A stretch of 64,000 nt of DNA from Deltaproteobacteria bacterium. Its GTDB lineage: Bacteria; Myxococcota_A; Polyangia; HGW-17. The notes beneath the pieces were generated by a model. That model worked only from the letters and a program-made list of their open reading frames with translations, made no database searches and was not told where the DNA came from. Below, one piece after another: positions 27,281 to 35,492 of the stretch. Positions within the stretch are counted from its first letter, which is position 1, and every line of letters starts with the position of its first letter. The position numbers and the translations under genes were made by a program. Location of the stretch: contig JAFGWM010000051.1 in NCBI GenBank assembly GCA_016937155.1, positions 1-64,000 on the forward strand, written 5' to 3'.

Positions 27281-27544
27281 TCACTCCTCAATTTTTAAAA
27301 TTCCGACTTCAGTGAGTCGTTTAAGAAGATCATCAATATCCTCTAAAACCTCATCTGGTTCAACTTCATATTCAGAAGCCATCAGTTCAGAAGTCTCCCT
27401 GATACTGCCGGTTCTTTCAAGGATATTAAAAATTATCATTCCAGTTTCATTAAGCGTATGAACTTCACTGGAAAATGGCGTAATAAAAAAGAGTTCATTT
27501 CCAAGCTGCCTTTTTGCCACTCCGTCACAAACTGTTATTTTCAT
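27281..27544 (-). CDS. PqqD-family peptide recognition protein (RRE)
   Basis: This 87-aa protein has the winged-helix PqqD pattern: a short N-terminal beta part (ELFFITPFSSEVHTLNETGMIIFNIL) and then the helical region LMASEYEVEPDEVLEDIDDLLKRLTEVGIL. Such proteins bind the leader of a precursor peptide and present it to a radical SAM enzyme; the precursor at 22935-23084 carries a fitting YxxPxL. The ATG at 27544 has AAGGG about 9 nt upstream and overlaps the HprK-like gene by 20 nt. A longer in-frame start at 27646 would lie inside that gene and is not supported. Confidence 0.88.
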   Translation of the reverse strand: MKITVCDGVAKRQLGNELFFITPFSSEVHTLNETGMIIFNILERTGSIRETSELMASEYEVEPDEVLEDIDDLLKRLTEVGILKIEE

Positions 27545-28361
27545 TTTGAATTTCCCTTCCTGCGAAAATACTCCAGAACTCAGCTTGCCGAGTTGCGCCC
27601 ACAGTTTGGACATTAAAATTTCTGGATATCGCAGCAACCGTTTCAAGGAACTTTAAATTAAACTCTTCATCCCCACCCGGGAAAACACTGCTTTTCATAA
27701 TTAACATCTCTTTATTACCTGAAAAAGAGCAGATATAATCAGTATTATCCTTCACAATGTCTATAAATATTACAGGAGCTCCTGTGTTACCGGATGGCAT
27801 GATATCTCCCCCGAAAGGTGTTGACCATACATGAATACTATTGTTTTCCAGTGTGACTCCCGTAATTTCATCACACAGTATTTTTCCCGGAATTTTACTT
27901 ATGGCTGTTGATTTTCCGACACCACTGGCCCCAGGAATCACGTATACCCGCTCATTCATAATACCACTCGAGGCATGAAGGAGTATCCCTCTCTTTGTAT
28001 GAACAAGATATGTTGCCAGAGATGCTTTAAGTGCACCAAACCATGCGTCCAGTGTATTAAGGCATTCTCCTCTGAAATACCTGAACTCAGCATCAAACAC
28101 AATATGCCAGCCTGAAGCTGAATTATGCAGATATTCGTCTCTCATAAAGCTGTCCACAACTGAAGTCCCCTGAAAATTAATATCCTGAGTGATTTTCAGT
28201 TCGATGGAGTAATCAACTGAGTCTGAATGAAAAACCTCATAGTTTTTTGCATAAACCGGCGCCAATCCGGAGAATTCCAAAGGCTGTACATTAACTGCCT
28301 TTATATTTATACCACAGATAGAAAAATATCTGTCATCGGCCTTCAGTCCCAGAGATTTCAT
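27525..28361 (-). CDS. HprK-related ATP-binding protein of the peptide locus
   Basis: The family pattern is GILLHASSG, followed by P-loop IPGASGVGKST (144-152) and LCDEITGV, as in the C-terminal kinase domain of HPr kinase. HprK-related proteins recur in PqqD-containing peptide clusters, including lasso-peptide ones, where some are kinases acting on the peptide. The 278-aa length with an extra N-terminal domain (about 1-120) is usual there. Its ATG overlaps the stop of the cyclophilin gene (28358-28361) and its 3' end overlaps the PqqD gene. Kinase activity here is inferred only. Confidence 0.88.
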   Translation of the reverse strand: MKSLGLKADDRYFSICGINIKAVNVQPLEFSGLAPVYAKNYEVFHSDSVDYSIELKITQDINFQGTSVVDSFMRDEYLHNSASGWHIVFDAEFRYFRGECLNTLDAWFGALKASLATYLVHTKRGILLHASSGIMNERVYVIPGASGVGKSTAISKIPGKILCDEITGVTLENNSIHVWSTPFGGDIMPSGNTGAPVIFIDIVKDNTDYICSFSGNKEMLIMKSSVFPGGDEEFNLKFLETVAAISRNFNVQTVGATRQAEFWSIFAGREIQNENNSL

Positions 28362-29245
28362 TTTTTGAGTGTCACCTTTAGTATTTCAACAGTTTTTGAA
28401 GGCATCCATACAAAAGGTCCACCTTCGTTGACAGTAGGTATATTTTTTATTTTATTTACTACATCCATCCCATTGAGAACCTGACCAAATACTGCATAGC
28501 CAAAACGACGTCCAGGCCCACGATGGTTTAATCTGTTATTATCCACAACATTAATAAAAAACTGTGCAGTTGCGCTATCCACAACATTAGTTCTTGCCAT
28601 TGAAATAGTACCACATTTATTTACCAGACCATTATCAGCTTCGTTCTTGATTGGCGGCAGCAAATCCTTTGTTTTTTCCTTTTTATCTTTTGTAAAACCT
28701 CCACCCTGAATCATAAAATCACTTTTAATACGATGGAAAATAGTTCCTGAATAATGACCATTTTTTATATACTTAAGGAAATTTTCCACAGAAATCGGAG
28801 ATTTATCCTTGAACAGTTCAAGCTCAATTTTTCCCATATTTGTTTCCATAACAACCACGGGATTACCTGGATTGGAAGCCTTTACCACACCAGTCGGGCA
28901 ATTTGCGGTTTTTACCTTCAGTAATTCCGCTCTTTTTTCCATTCTCTTTTTACGAAGTTCATCCATTTTTGCTTTTCTGGCGTCACCATCCAGATTTGCA
29001 AATCCCCTCTCGATACCATTCATAGGGTGATGTCTTCTTCCCATGCCTCTTTTACCGGAAATACGCATCATATTTTTATTCAATTTAGAATGATGCTTTT
29101 TACCCTTTGCATCACTATTTTTATTCATAGTCTGTCCTGATGCGTTCTCTGACCCTTTGTCTGCAGCCTTATTTTCGCCTCCAGAACAGGAAACCATAAA
29201 TGTAATAAGAGCAACCAACACACTGTAATAAATAGTTTTTTTCAT
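28358..29245 (-). CDS. cyclophilin-type peptidyl-prolyl isomerase, lipoprotein
   Basis: Signal peptide with lipobox FMVSC, then a Lys/Arg/Gly-rich linker (about 25-125), then the cyclophilin domain from about 128: VVVMETNMGKIELELF, FHRIKSDFMIQGGGF (active-site Arg and Gln region), MARTNVVDSATAQFFINV and FGYAVFGQVLNGMDVV. It isomerises X-Pro bonds of envelope proteins. AGGAGG lies 8 nt before the ATG. Because its stop overlaps the start of the HprK-like gene, it heads the peptide-locus gene string. Whether it works on that peptide (which has PP at 40-41) is open. Confidence 0.92.
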   Translation of the reverse strand: MKKTIYYSVLVALITFMVSCSGGENKAADKGSENASGQTMNKNSDAKGKKHHSKLNKNMMRISGKRGMGRRHHPMNGIERGFANLDGDARKAKMDELRKKRMEKRAELLKVKTANCPTGVVKASNPGNPVVVMETNMGKIELELFKDKSPISVENFLKYIKNGHYSGTIFHRIKSDFMIQGGGFTKDKKEKTKDLLPPIKNEADNGLVNKCGTISMARTNVVDSATAQFFINVVDNNRLNHRGPGRRFGYAVFGQVLNGMDVVNKIKNIPTVNEGGPFVWMPSKTVEILKVTLKK

Positions 29246-29501
29246 AATATGTACCTCCTGTATTGAAATGGAAGATACTCAATCAGGAATAAAAGACAAG
29301 CTGATTGAATCTGAGATGCATAAAAAATACACTATCGATGAATAAATAATGCAGGAGCTAACTCCCCAAGATTACATATCAGTAATTTCAGAATAATAAA
29401 ACAATTCATCCCTTGACTTTATACACACTCTGACAAACTATTACCCGTTGTTTAATAGATAATTACCAGGGCACAATTTGTGCTTAAACAATGGAGGCAG
29501 C

Positions 29502-30677
29502 ATGCGTAAATCAGTTATTGTCAGTGCAGTAAGAACACCGGTTGGAAGTTTTCAGGGGGCATTAAAAAATACCAGTGCCACTGAATTGGGAGCAAAAGTT
29601 ATCAGAGCTGCAATTGAAAGAGCCGGTATTACTGACAGCGATATTGAATATGGAATAATGGGATGTGTACTCACAGGTGGGCTAGGACAATCTCCAGCAA
29701 GACAGGCTATTATCAAAGCCGGACTTCCGGATACAGTTCAAGCTCTCACTGTAAATAAAGTATGTGGTAGTGGTCTCAAGGCTGTAATGCTCGCGGATCA
29801 AATGATTAGATGTGGTGATTATGATGTAATCGTTGCAGGTGGTATGGAAAATATGACCAAAGCTCCCTATATACTCCAGCGTGCCCGGGAAGGCTATCGT
29901 ATGGGCAATGGAGAACTGGTTGATTCAATGGTCAATGATGGATTATGGGATGTATATTCAAATCAGCACATGGGTAAATGTACTGAAGAAGCATGTAAAA
30001 AGTACAACTGCACCCGAGAGGAACAGGATGAATTTGCAGCAGAAAGTTACAGAAGAGCTCAGAACGCAATTTCACAGGGTTTGTTCAAGGATGAGATCGT
30101 CAGCATTGAAATTCCATCCCGTAAAGGGCCACCTGTTATTTTTGATACTGATGAAGGGCCAGCAGCAGTTAATTTTGAGAAAATTCCCAATCTGAGACCG
30201 GCATTTATTCCTGATGGCACTGTTACAGCAGCCAACGCCAGTTCCATTAATGACGGGGCGGCTGCATTCGTTATAATGAGTGAAGAGAAGGCTGTTGAAC
30301 TTGGTATAAAACCAATGGCGGTAATTTCCGGTCATGCCGGACATAGTCATAATCCAACGTTCTTCACCACTGCGCCTTCAGGGGCAATGCAAAAACTGTT
30401 TGATAAAAAAGGTATATCTCCCAGTGATATAGATCTTTATGAGATAAACGAAGCTTTTAGTTTTGTAACTCTAAATTCGATGAAAGACTTTGATATTCCT
30501 TATGAAAAAGTCAATGTAAATGGTGGAGCTGTTGCAATAGGACACCCTATTGGGGCAAGCGGAGCAAGAATTCTGGTAACTCTAATTCATGCCATGAAGA
30601 AAAGAAATCTCAAAAGAGGAATGGCAAGCCTGTGTATTGGTGGCGGAGAAGGTGTAGCCCTGATGATAGAATCCTAA
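29502..30677 (+). CDS. acetyl-CoA acetyltransferase (thiolase)
   Basis: This biosynthetic or degradative thiolase reversibly condenses two acetyl-CoA or cleaves 3-ketoacyl-CoA. The nucleophile Cys88 lies in NKVCGSGLKAV, NEAF is present, and the C-terminal sites are GHPIGASGA (His) and SLCIGGGEGVAL (Cys). Length is 391 aa from the ATG at 29502, which has GGAGG 4 nt upstream; an in-frame TTG at 29478 is rejected. It overlaps the convergent MlaF-like gene by 4 nt. It could serve fatty-acid degradation with the acyl-CoA synthetase at 57257. Confidence 0.96.
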   Translation: MRKSVIVSAVRTPVGSFQGALKNTSATELGAKVIRAAIERAGITDSDIEYGIMGCVLTGGLGQSPARQAIIKAGLPDTVQALTVNKVCGSGLKAVMLADQMIRCGDYDVIVAGGMENMTKAPYILQRAREGYRMGNGELVDSMVNDGLWDVYSNQHMGKCTEEACKKYNCTREEQDEFAAESYRRAQNAISQGLFKDEIVSIEIPSRKGPPVIFDTDEGPAAVNFEKIPNLRPAFIPDGTVTAANASSINDGAAAFVIMSEEKAVELGIKPMAVISGHAGHSHNPTFFTTAPSGAMQKLFDKKGISPSDIDLYEINEAFSFVTLNSMKDFDIPYEKVNVNGGAVAIGHPIGASGARILVTLIHAMKKRNLKRGMASLCIGGGEGVALMIES

Positions 30678-31435
30678 AAACCGGGAGTTTCCATAGGTCC
30701 TGTACTTGTGCCAGACAGGAACTGCTTAATAACCGGATCCTGGCTTTCCCTGAATTCCTCAATTAGTCCTTCTTTATATACTGTTCCTTTGTAAATCATC
30801 GCAATTCTTGTGGCCACAGTAAAAATGGATGTAAGATCATGACTCACAACAATACATCCGGCATTGTGTTTGGCAGCGAGAGATGAAATCAGAGAGTCAA
30901 CCCTTCTGGCACTTACCGGATCGAGTCCCGTTGTTGGTTCGTCAAATAAAACATAATCAGGATCAAGTGTTAATGCTCTTGCGATAGCTACCCTTTTCCG
31001 CATTCCATCACCTATTTCAGCTGGAAATATATGAGCATAACTCTCCATCCCAACTTCTTTTAAAAGCCCCATGGCTTTATCACGTATTTTGGATTCCGAC
31101 ATCCGCAGATGCTTTTTGATCGGCAACATAACATTTTCCAGAATACTCAGAGAATCAAACAGTGATGAAGCCTGAAAAACCATGGCAACTTTTTTCCTTA
31201 TGGGCAGCAACTGGCTTTCTCCAAGTTTTTCAACATGAACTCCATCCACAGTTACTGTTCCGGATGTTGGTTTCAAAAGTCCGATGATATGCTTTATTGT
31301 AACGCTTTTTCCCACACCGCTTGTTCCTATAACAAATAAAACTTCACCGCGGCCTACCCCCATAGTCACTCCAGTCAGGACGGATTTTTCACCAAAGCTT
31401 TTATACAAATCACTAAACTGAATACCGTTTTCCAT
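30674..31435 (-). CDS. MlaF-type ABC ATPase (MCE transport system), second of two
   Basis: This ATPase belongs to the lipid-trafficking MCE/Mla type: Walker A GTSGVGKS, VFQASSLFDSLSILENVMLPI (the MlaF-like Q-loop region), a signature degenerated to IGDGMRKRVAIARAL, and Walker B YVLFDEPTTGLDPVSARRVD. The C-terminus DPVIKQFLSGTSTGPM is also typical, as MlaF ends with a DP-x-x-x-QF-x-x-G element. The length is 253 aa. It starts 3 nt after the MlaE-like permease stop, last in the four-gene F-E-E-F block. Confidence 0.92.
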   Translation of the reverse strand: MENGIQFSDLYKSFGEKSVLTGVTMGVGRGEVLFVIGTSGVGKSVTIKHIIGLLKPTSGTVTVDGVHVEKLGESQLLPIRKKVAMVFQASSLFDSLSILENVMLPIKKHLRMSESKIRDKAMGLLKEVGMESYAHIFPAEIGDGMRKRVAIARALTLDPDYVLFDEPTTGLDPVSARRVDSLISSLAAKHNAGCIVVSHDLTSIFTVATRIAMIYKGTVYKEGLIEEFRESQDPVIKQFLSGTSTGPMETPGF

Positions 31436-31438
31436 ACT

Positions 31439-32242
31439 TCATACTTTCTGCACTGTAAGCAGCCCTACGGAAGAGATAAGAAAATCCAGAATGATAACAG
31501 TTAAACTTGAGTTAATAACTGCTCTTGTGGTTGCATTTCCTACGCCTTCACTGCCTCTGGTGGCAGTAAAACCACAATATCCACTCACAATAGGAATAGC
31601 ACCCCCATGTACTATAAGTTTTACGCTTCCGATAAGAAGATCCCCCCATGTGACTTTATCAAATACAAAAAAAACATTGTAATTTACATTGAATGCATGA
31701 TGAGCCATCCATGCACCAGCAAAAATAACAACCACCATGGCGAAAATTCCCAGAACAAAAGTCATCACCACACTGGCTATAAACCTGGGAACAAGTATAT
31801 AATCCACAGGATCCACACCATTCATTCTCAGTGCGTCCACCTGTTCTGTAACAACCATTGATCCAATTTCTGCGGCTATACCTGCTCCAACTCTTGTGGC
31901 AAGCATCATTGCCGTCAGAATGGGGGCGAAAGCATGAACCATTCCCTTAATAAACTCAGGACCCACCTGACTCTGGTCTCCTGTAATTTTATTTATCTGA
32001 AGACAAACCTGAAAAACCAGCACCATTCCTAAAGAGCCCAGAGTAATGGTAATAAAAAGAAGCGATTTGTTTCCTATAAAATACATCTGTTTTACGACTT
32101 CGCCCTTTTCCCTACCCTTAAAATGGAAAACACCCTTAAATGTTCTCATCATGATGGAAAAAAGATTCAGGGTTGAAGTGATTAAACCTAAAAACCAGGC
32201 TCCCACATTTACACAAAAACTGTAAAACAATCGTTCCTTCAT
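31439..32242 (-). CDS. MlaE-type permease (MCE transport system), second of two
   Basis: Residues about 110-170 carry the MlaE signature: ATRVGAGIAAEIGSMVVTEQ, VDALRMNGVDPVDYILVPR. There are about five membrane segments. It begins 8 nt after the other permease, with AAGGC 5 nt before the ATG. MlaE forms a dimer in the inner membrane and moves phospholipids or other lipids between membranes with MlaF. This copy has a longer N-terminus (267 aa) with a basic loop (FHFKGREKGEVVKQ). Confidence 0.93.
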   Translation of the reverse strand: MKERLFYSFCVNVGAWFLGLITSTLNLFSIMMRTFKGVFHFKGREKGEVVKQMYFIGNKSLLFITITLGSLGMVLVFQVCLQINKITGDQSQVGPEFIKGMVHAFAPILTAMMLATRVGAGIAAEIGSMVVTEQVDALRMNGVDPVDYILVPRFIASVVMTFVLGIFAMVVVIFAGAWMAHHAFNVNYNVFFVFDKVTWGDLLIGSVKLIVHGGAIPIVSGYCGFTATRGSEGVGNATTRAVINSSLTVIILDFLISSVGLLTVQKV

Positions 32243-32250
32243 AAAATGCC

Positions 32251-33021
32251 TTAACTCAGAGTGTATGTCAGAAAATAATCTGAGATTACAATGCCAAGTG
32301 CCGCAGTGACCACTGCATTATTAACTGCCCGTCCAACTCCTACTGCTCCACCTTTTACACTAATTCCGGCATAGCAGCTTGTGAGTGAAACTATAAACCC
32401 GAATATTCCTGCTTTAATAAGTCCATGTACAACGTCAACCACGTGTACATTCTGGGAAAACGATGTCCAAAAGGCAGCATAACTGACATCTGCAAGAAAA
32501 ATCCCAAAAACGGCAGCTCCTGCAATAGCAATAACATCACCGATAATAGTAAGAATAAAAAGCATTATCACCATTGCAAGAACTCTAGGGACCAAAAGAT
32601 ATTTAACAGGATCAATACCCAGTGCGCGCAGACCGTCTATCTGCTCTGTAACAACCATAGTTCCAAGCTCTGCAGTATTGTTTGAACCTACACGACCACT
32701 GAACATCAATCCCAGTAAAATTGGTCCCACTTCGCGGAAAACGGCATATCCGGCACCCCATCCCACAAGAGATGTTGCCCCAAAGCGCTTTACAAAAACA
32801 CTTGCCTGAATAACCATAATTCCACCTGTAAAAAAAGCAGTCATGGAAATTATAGGAACAGATTTGACTCCCATTTTGTAAAGGTTACGCCAGAACTCTG
32901 CTAAATCAAATCTTGGTGGCAGGAGTGCTTTAAGTACTGTAAGCAGAAGAAACAGCAACCCCCCTGCCTCATGACAAAGACGAAGAAAAACATCTCCCAG
33001 ACGGGCAATGAGACCATACAT
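32251..33021 (-). CDS. MlaE-type permease (MCE transport system), first of two
   Basis: The signature reads SGRVGSNNTAELGTMVVTEQ, IDGLRALGIDPVKYLLVPR, close to canonical MlaE but with a different sequence from the neighbouring copy, so the pair may form a heterodimer. It has about five to six membrane segments and 256 aa. Its ATG shares its A with the TAA of the ATPase gene (33021), so it is translationally coupled to it. The MlaD substrate-binding protein that normally accompanies these genes is not in the window. Confidence 0.93.
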   Translation of the reverse strand: MYGLIARLGDVFLRLCHEAGGLLFLLLTVLKALLPPRFDLAEFWRNLYKMGVKSVPIISMTAFFTGGIMVIQASVFVKRFGATSLVGWGAGYAVFREVGPILLGLMFSGRVGSNNTAELGTMVVTEQIDGLRALGIDPVKYLLVPRVLAMVIMLFILTIIGDVIAIAGAAVFGIFLADVSYAAFWTSFSQNVHVVDVVHGLIKAGIFGFIVSLTSCYAGISVKGGAVGVGRAVNNAVVTAALGIVISDYFLTYTLS

Positions 33022-33761
33022 TACAGAGGCCCCCTATCCAGCCCTCTAAGAAACTGATACACAACAGGGTCTTCACATTTGTCGATATCCTCATTTCTAC
33101 CACTAAACAGAACTTTTCCCCTGTGAAGAAACAATATATTTTTAACAAAGGTTCTTAAACCACTAATATCACTTGAAATAGCAATTACAGCACTGTTGCT
33201 TCTGGCCTGGATATCAGTGAGTAAATCATATATTTTACTTGTGGTGACAGGATCAAGTCCTGCCGTGGGTTCATCGTAGATAACCACAGGTGGTTCAGTT
33301 ATTATTGCTCGTGCAACACCAACCCTTTTTCTCATACCCCCTGATAGTTCCGAAGGAAACTTGTTTTCACTACCCAAAAGACCAACATCTTTCAATCTTT
33401 CCAGTGCTGTTTTCCGGATTTGCTCTGATGATGCATCAGGATTTGCTCTGGCCAGAGGGAAAGCAACATTTTCGCCAACTGTCATAAAATCAAAAAGTGC
33501 GTTATTTTGAAAAAGCATTCCAATTTTTCTTCTAACAAAAACCATCTGCTCTTCCTTCATTGATGAAATCTCATCTCCGTCTATTTCAACAGTACCGAAT
33601 TGTGGGGTATAAAGTCCTGCAATGACTTTAATAAGAACAGTCTTTCCTGCTCCAGGAGGACCTATAATACCCCAGATTTCACCGGATTTAAAAGATACAT
33701 TAATATCATCCAGTACGATTTTTGAGGAAATAGAGAGCCTCAGATCAGTACACGTAATCAT
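33021..33761 (-). CDS. MlaF-type ABC ATPase (MCE transport system), first of two
   Basis: Walker A GPPGAGKTVLIKVI, LFQNNALFDFMTVGENVAFPL, intact signature LSGGMRKRVGVARAI, and Walker B VVIYDEPTAGLDPVTTSKI are all present. The C-terminus DPVVYQFLRGLDRGPL matches the MlaF tail pattern. The 246-aa gene begins with an ATGA overlap of the lipoprotein stop at 33758-33761. This is the more canonical of the two ATPases in the block. Confidence 0.94.
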   Translation of the reverse strand: MITCTDLRLSISSKIVLDDINVSFKSGEIWGIIGPPGAGKTVLIKVIAGLYTPQFGTVEIDGDEISSMKEEQMVFVRRKIGMLFQNNALFDFMTVGENVAFPLARANPDASSEQIRKTALERLKDVGLLGSENKFPSELSGGMRKRVGVARAIITEPPVVIYDEPTAGLDPVTTSKIYDLLTDIQARSNSAVIAISSDISGLRTFVKNILFLHRGKVLFSGRNEDIDKCEDPVVYQFLRGLDRGPL

Positions 33762-34798
33762 GGAATATCTCTCTTACTGCAGGTATTCATCAAAGTCTTA
33801 ACTTCATTGTAAAATCTTGATCTTTTATGTTTATTTAAGAAGATCGAAATACTTTTACACATTTTTTTGTGTTCACCTGACTCCTTGAGACTGAGAATCA
33901 ACTTATAAAGGACATCGTCTCTATTGCGGGAGAATGGAAACTCATTGCTGAATTTCTCCATAAGTTTATGACATTTTTTAAATTTTCCCATTTTACAGTA
34001 TATATCTGCAAGGAGAACATATGCATCATCATGATGTTCGCTGTTGTAATCTCCAAAGATAAAACTGCTTCCTCTTAGAGAAAGGAACTTTTTTAAAACC
34101 CTCAGTGCTTTACTGTACTGTTTCATATTTATGTAAAGCTTTGATGCTTCATAATATGAATCATCAGCTAGAGACGAAGCAGGATAATCCCTGTATACTT
34201 TACAAAATAAATGTACAGCAAGCTCCTTGGTGTTAACAAATTTCTTGCCGTTCCAAACCACATTTTCAAGGTTCATATGTTTCATCTGAGAAGCTGAAGT
34301 AAACAAAACATTATCACCCAGATTGGTTTTTCTATAAAATGGATACATATACTCAAGATTTCTCAGAAATTGTCTATCAGACAGTTTCTTTCTCCAGAGT
34401 GAAATAAGCAGTTGAAATGCATCCTGCGCAGCAACAGTGGAATGGAACCGTTCCATTAGCTCCAGCAGACTTTTTTCTGAGATACCAAGCTGCTTTATCA
34501 GAAGTAGTTTTGCTCTTGCACGTGTTCTGACCTCAGCTTTTTCATCCTCAACTATTTTAGCAAGTTGAAGAAGAGCTTTTTTTTTATCCCCTGTGTCAAA
34601 AAGCAGCCTGACTGCTTTAAGCCTAAGTTCACCTCTTCTAAAATTCTGTATTTTTTTACTGGCCTCAATATATTGCATGGCCATAAGATGCTTATCAGAT
34701 TTTATATTTCGAGGAGTAGAATTCCTGTTTTTCTTACTGCATGAAATTAATAATCCAGCAATCACCGCAAGCAGAAGAGATAATCTACACTCTGACAT
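33758..34798 (-). CDS. TPR-like lipoprotein, 346 aa
   Basis: Signal peptide and lipobox LLISC, then helical repeats resembling TPR units (ELRLKAVRLLFDTGDKKKALLQLAKIV, YYEASKLYINMKQYSKALRVLKKF, YVLLADIYCKMGKFKKCHKLMEKF). Such proteins scaffold envelope complexes. The start ATG at 34798 has AAAGGG about 9 nt upstream; it overlaps the EtfB-like gene by 14 nt. It is followed at once by the Mla-type ATPase (4-nt overlap), so it may belong functionally to that transport block. Its role is unknown. Confidence 0.8.
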   Translation of the reverse strand: MSECRLSLLLAVIAGLLISCSKKNRNSTPRNIKSDKHLMAMQYIEASKKIQNFRRGELRLKAVRLLFDTGDKKKALLQLAKIVEDEKAEVRTRARAKLLLIKQLGISEKSLLELMERFHSTVAAQDAFQLLISLWRKKLSDRQFLRNLEYMYPFYRKTNLGDNVLFTSASQMKHMNLENVVWNGKKFVNTKELAVHLFCKVYRDYPASSLADDSYYEASKLYINMKQYSKALRVLKKFLSLRGSSFIFGDYNSEHHDDAYVLLADIYCKMGKFKKCHKLMEKFSNEFPFSRNRDDVLYKLILSLKESGEHKKMCKSISIFLNKHKRSRFYNEVKTLMNTCSKRDIP

Positions 34799-35489
34799 GG
34801 ACGATTTCCCTTTTAAGCCATTCAACAGCCTCTGAAGCATCGTCGGTAATCAGATTATTCTCTCCGGCCATTTTAGTGAAAGCCGGGTTCAGCCGAGCCT
34901 TACTGAGAATAATTTCCTTATCAAGGTTCTGTTTCTCAAATGTGTGTGTATGGACAGGGATATCTTTGAACAGGCTCTGTGAAGGTTCCAGTGAAGCCCT
35001 GTTTTTCAAATGCCATGCTGTGCAAATCACAGGAAATTTCACCTTCTGTTGCAGCTCCCCGGTTAATGTCGGCCTTGTAACAGTTACACCATGCTCATCC
35101 AACTGAAAATCTGTTGCATAGTTGATAAAATTGCAATCCATCAGACCACAAAGAGCCGCTCCCAGGTGAGGAAACAAAAATGATGAACCATAATGAGGAA
35201 AAACTATTAAATCAAAAGCAGAGCTAAGAAGAATCTTCTGAATATGCTCGGCCAGATGAAAAACATCTACATTTTCAGGAAGATCAGGATCGGTCAGGTG
35301 AACAGCTCCCCAGGAAACGGTAAAAATATTTTCAGGAAGGGCACCCGGAAAAAGCACGAGGGCTTCAATGTCATATCCAGAATTTTCAGAATACCAGCGG
35401 GCCGAGTCAAGCATTGGATTGTGAATAACAGCCAATATGTCGTTATTAATTTTGTCTGTAACAGATTGAAAAATCCACAGGATCTTCAT
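34785..35489 (-). CDS. EtfB-like (electron transfer flavoprotein beta) divergent protein
   Basis: Weak similarity in order to EtfB: MKILWIFQS at the start, a middle part HIQKILLSSAFDLIVFPHYGSSFLFPHLGAALCGLM (as in the EtfB region before the AMP site), and LDEHGVTVTRPTLTGELQQKVKFPVI (the RPxxGG-like strand). The usual AMP-binding residues are not evident. It lies 3 nt after the EtfA-like gene, in the reverse of the common etfB-etfA order. Cofactor binding is doubtful; it may be a structural or repurposed pair member. The family call is moderate. Confidence 0.6.
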   Translation of the reverse strand: MKILWIFQSVTDKINNDILAVIHNPMLDSARWYSENSGYDIEALVLFPGALPENIFTVSWGAVHLTDPDLPENVDVFHLAEHIQKILLSSAFDLIVFPHYGSSFLFPHLGAALCGLMDCNFINYATDFQLDEHGVTVTRPTLTGELQQKVKFPVICTAWHLKNRASLEPSQSLFKDIPVHTHTFEKQNLDKEIILSKARLNPAFTKMAGENNLITDDASEAVEWLKREIVHVRV

Positions 35490-35492
35490 TTC

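Noticed and set aside
27544-27646. N-terminal extension of the PqqD-like protein
   Set aside because: It lies inside the HprK-like gene, is unlike PqqD, and has no ribosome-binding site as good as that at 27544.
29268-29345. 25-codon hydrophilic ORF upstream of the thiolase gene
   Set aside because: No ribosome-binding site precedes the ATG and the frame is short.
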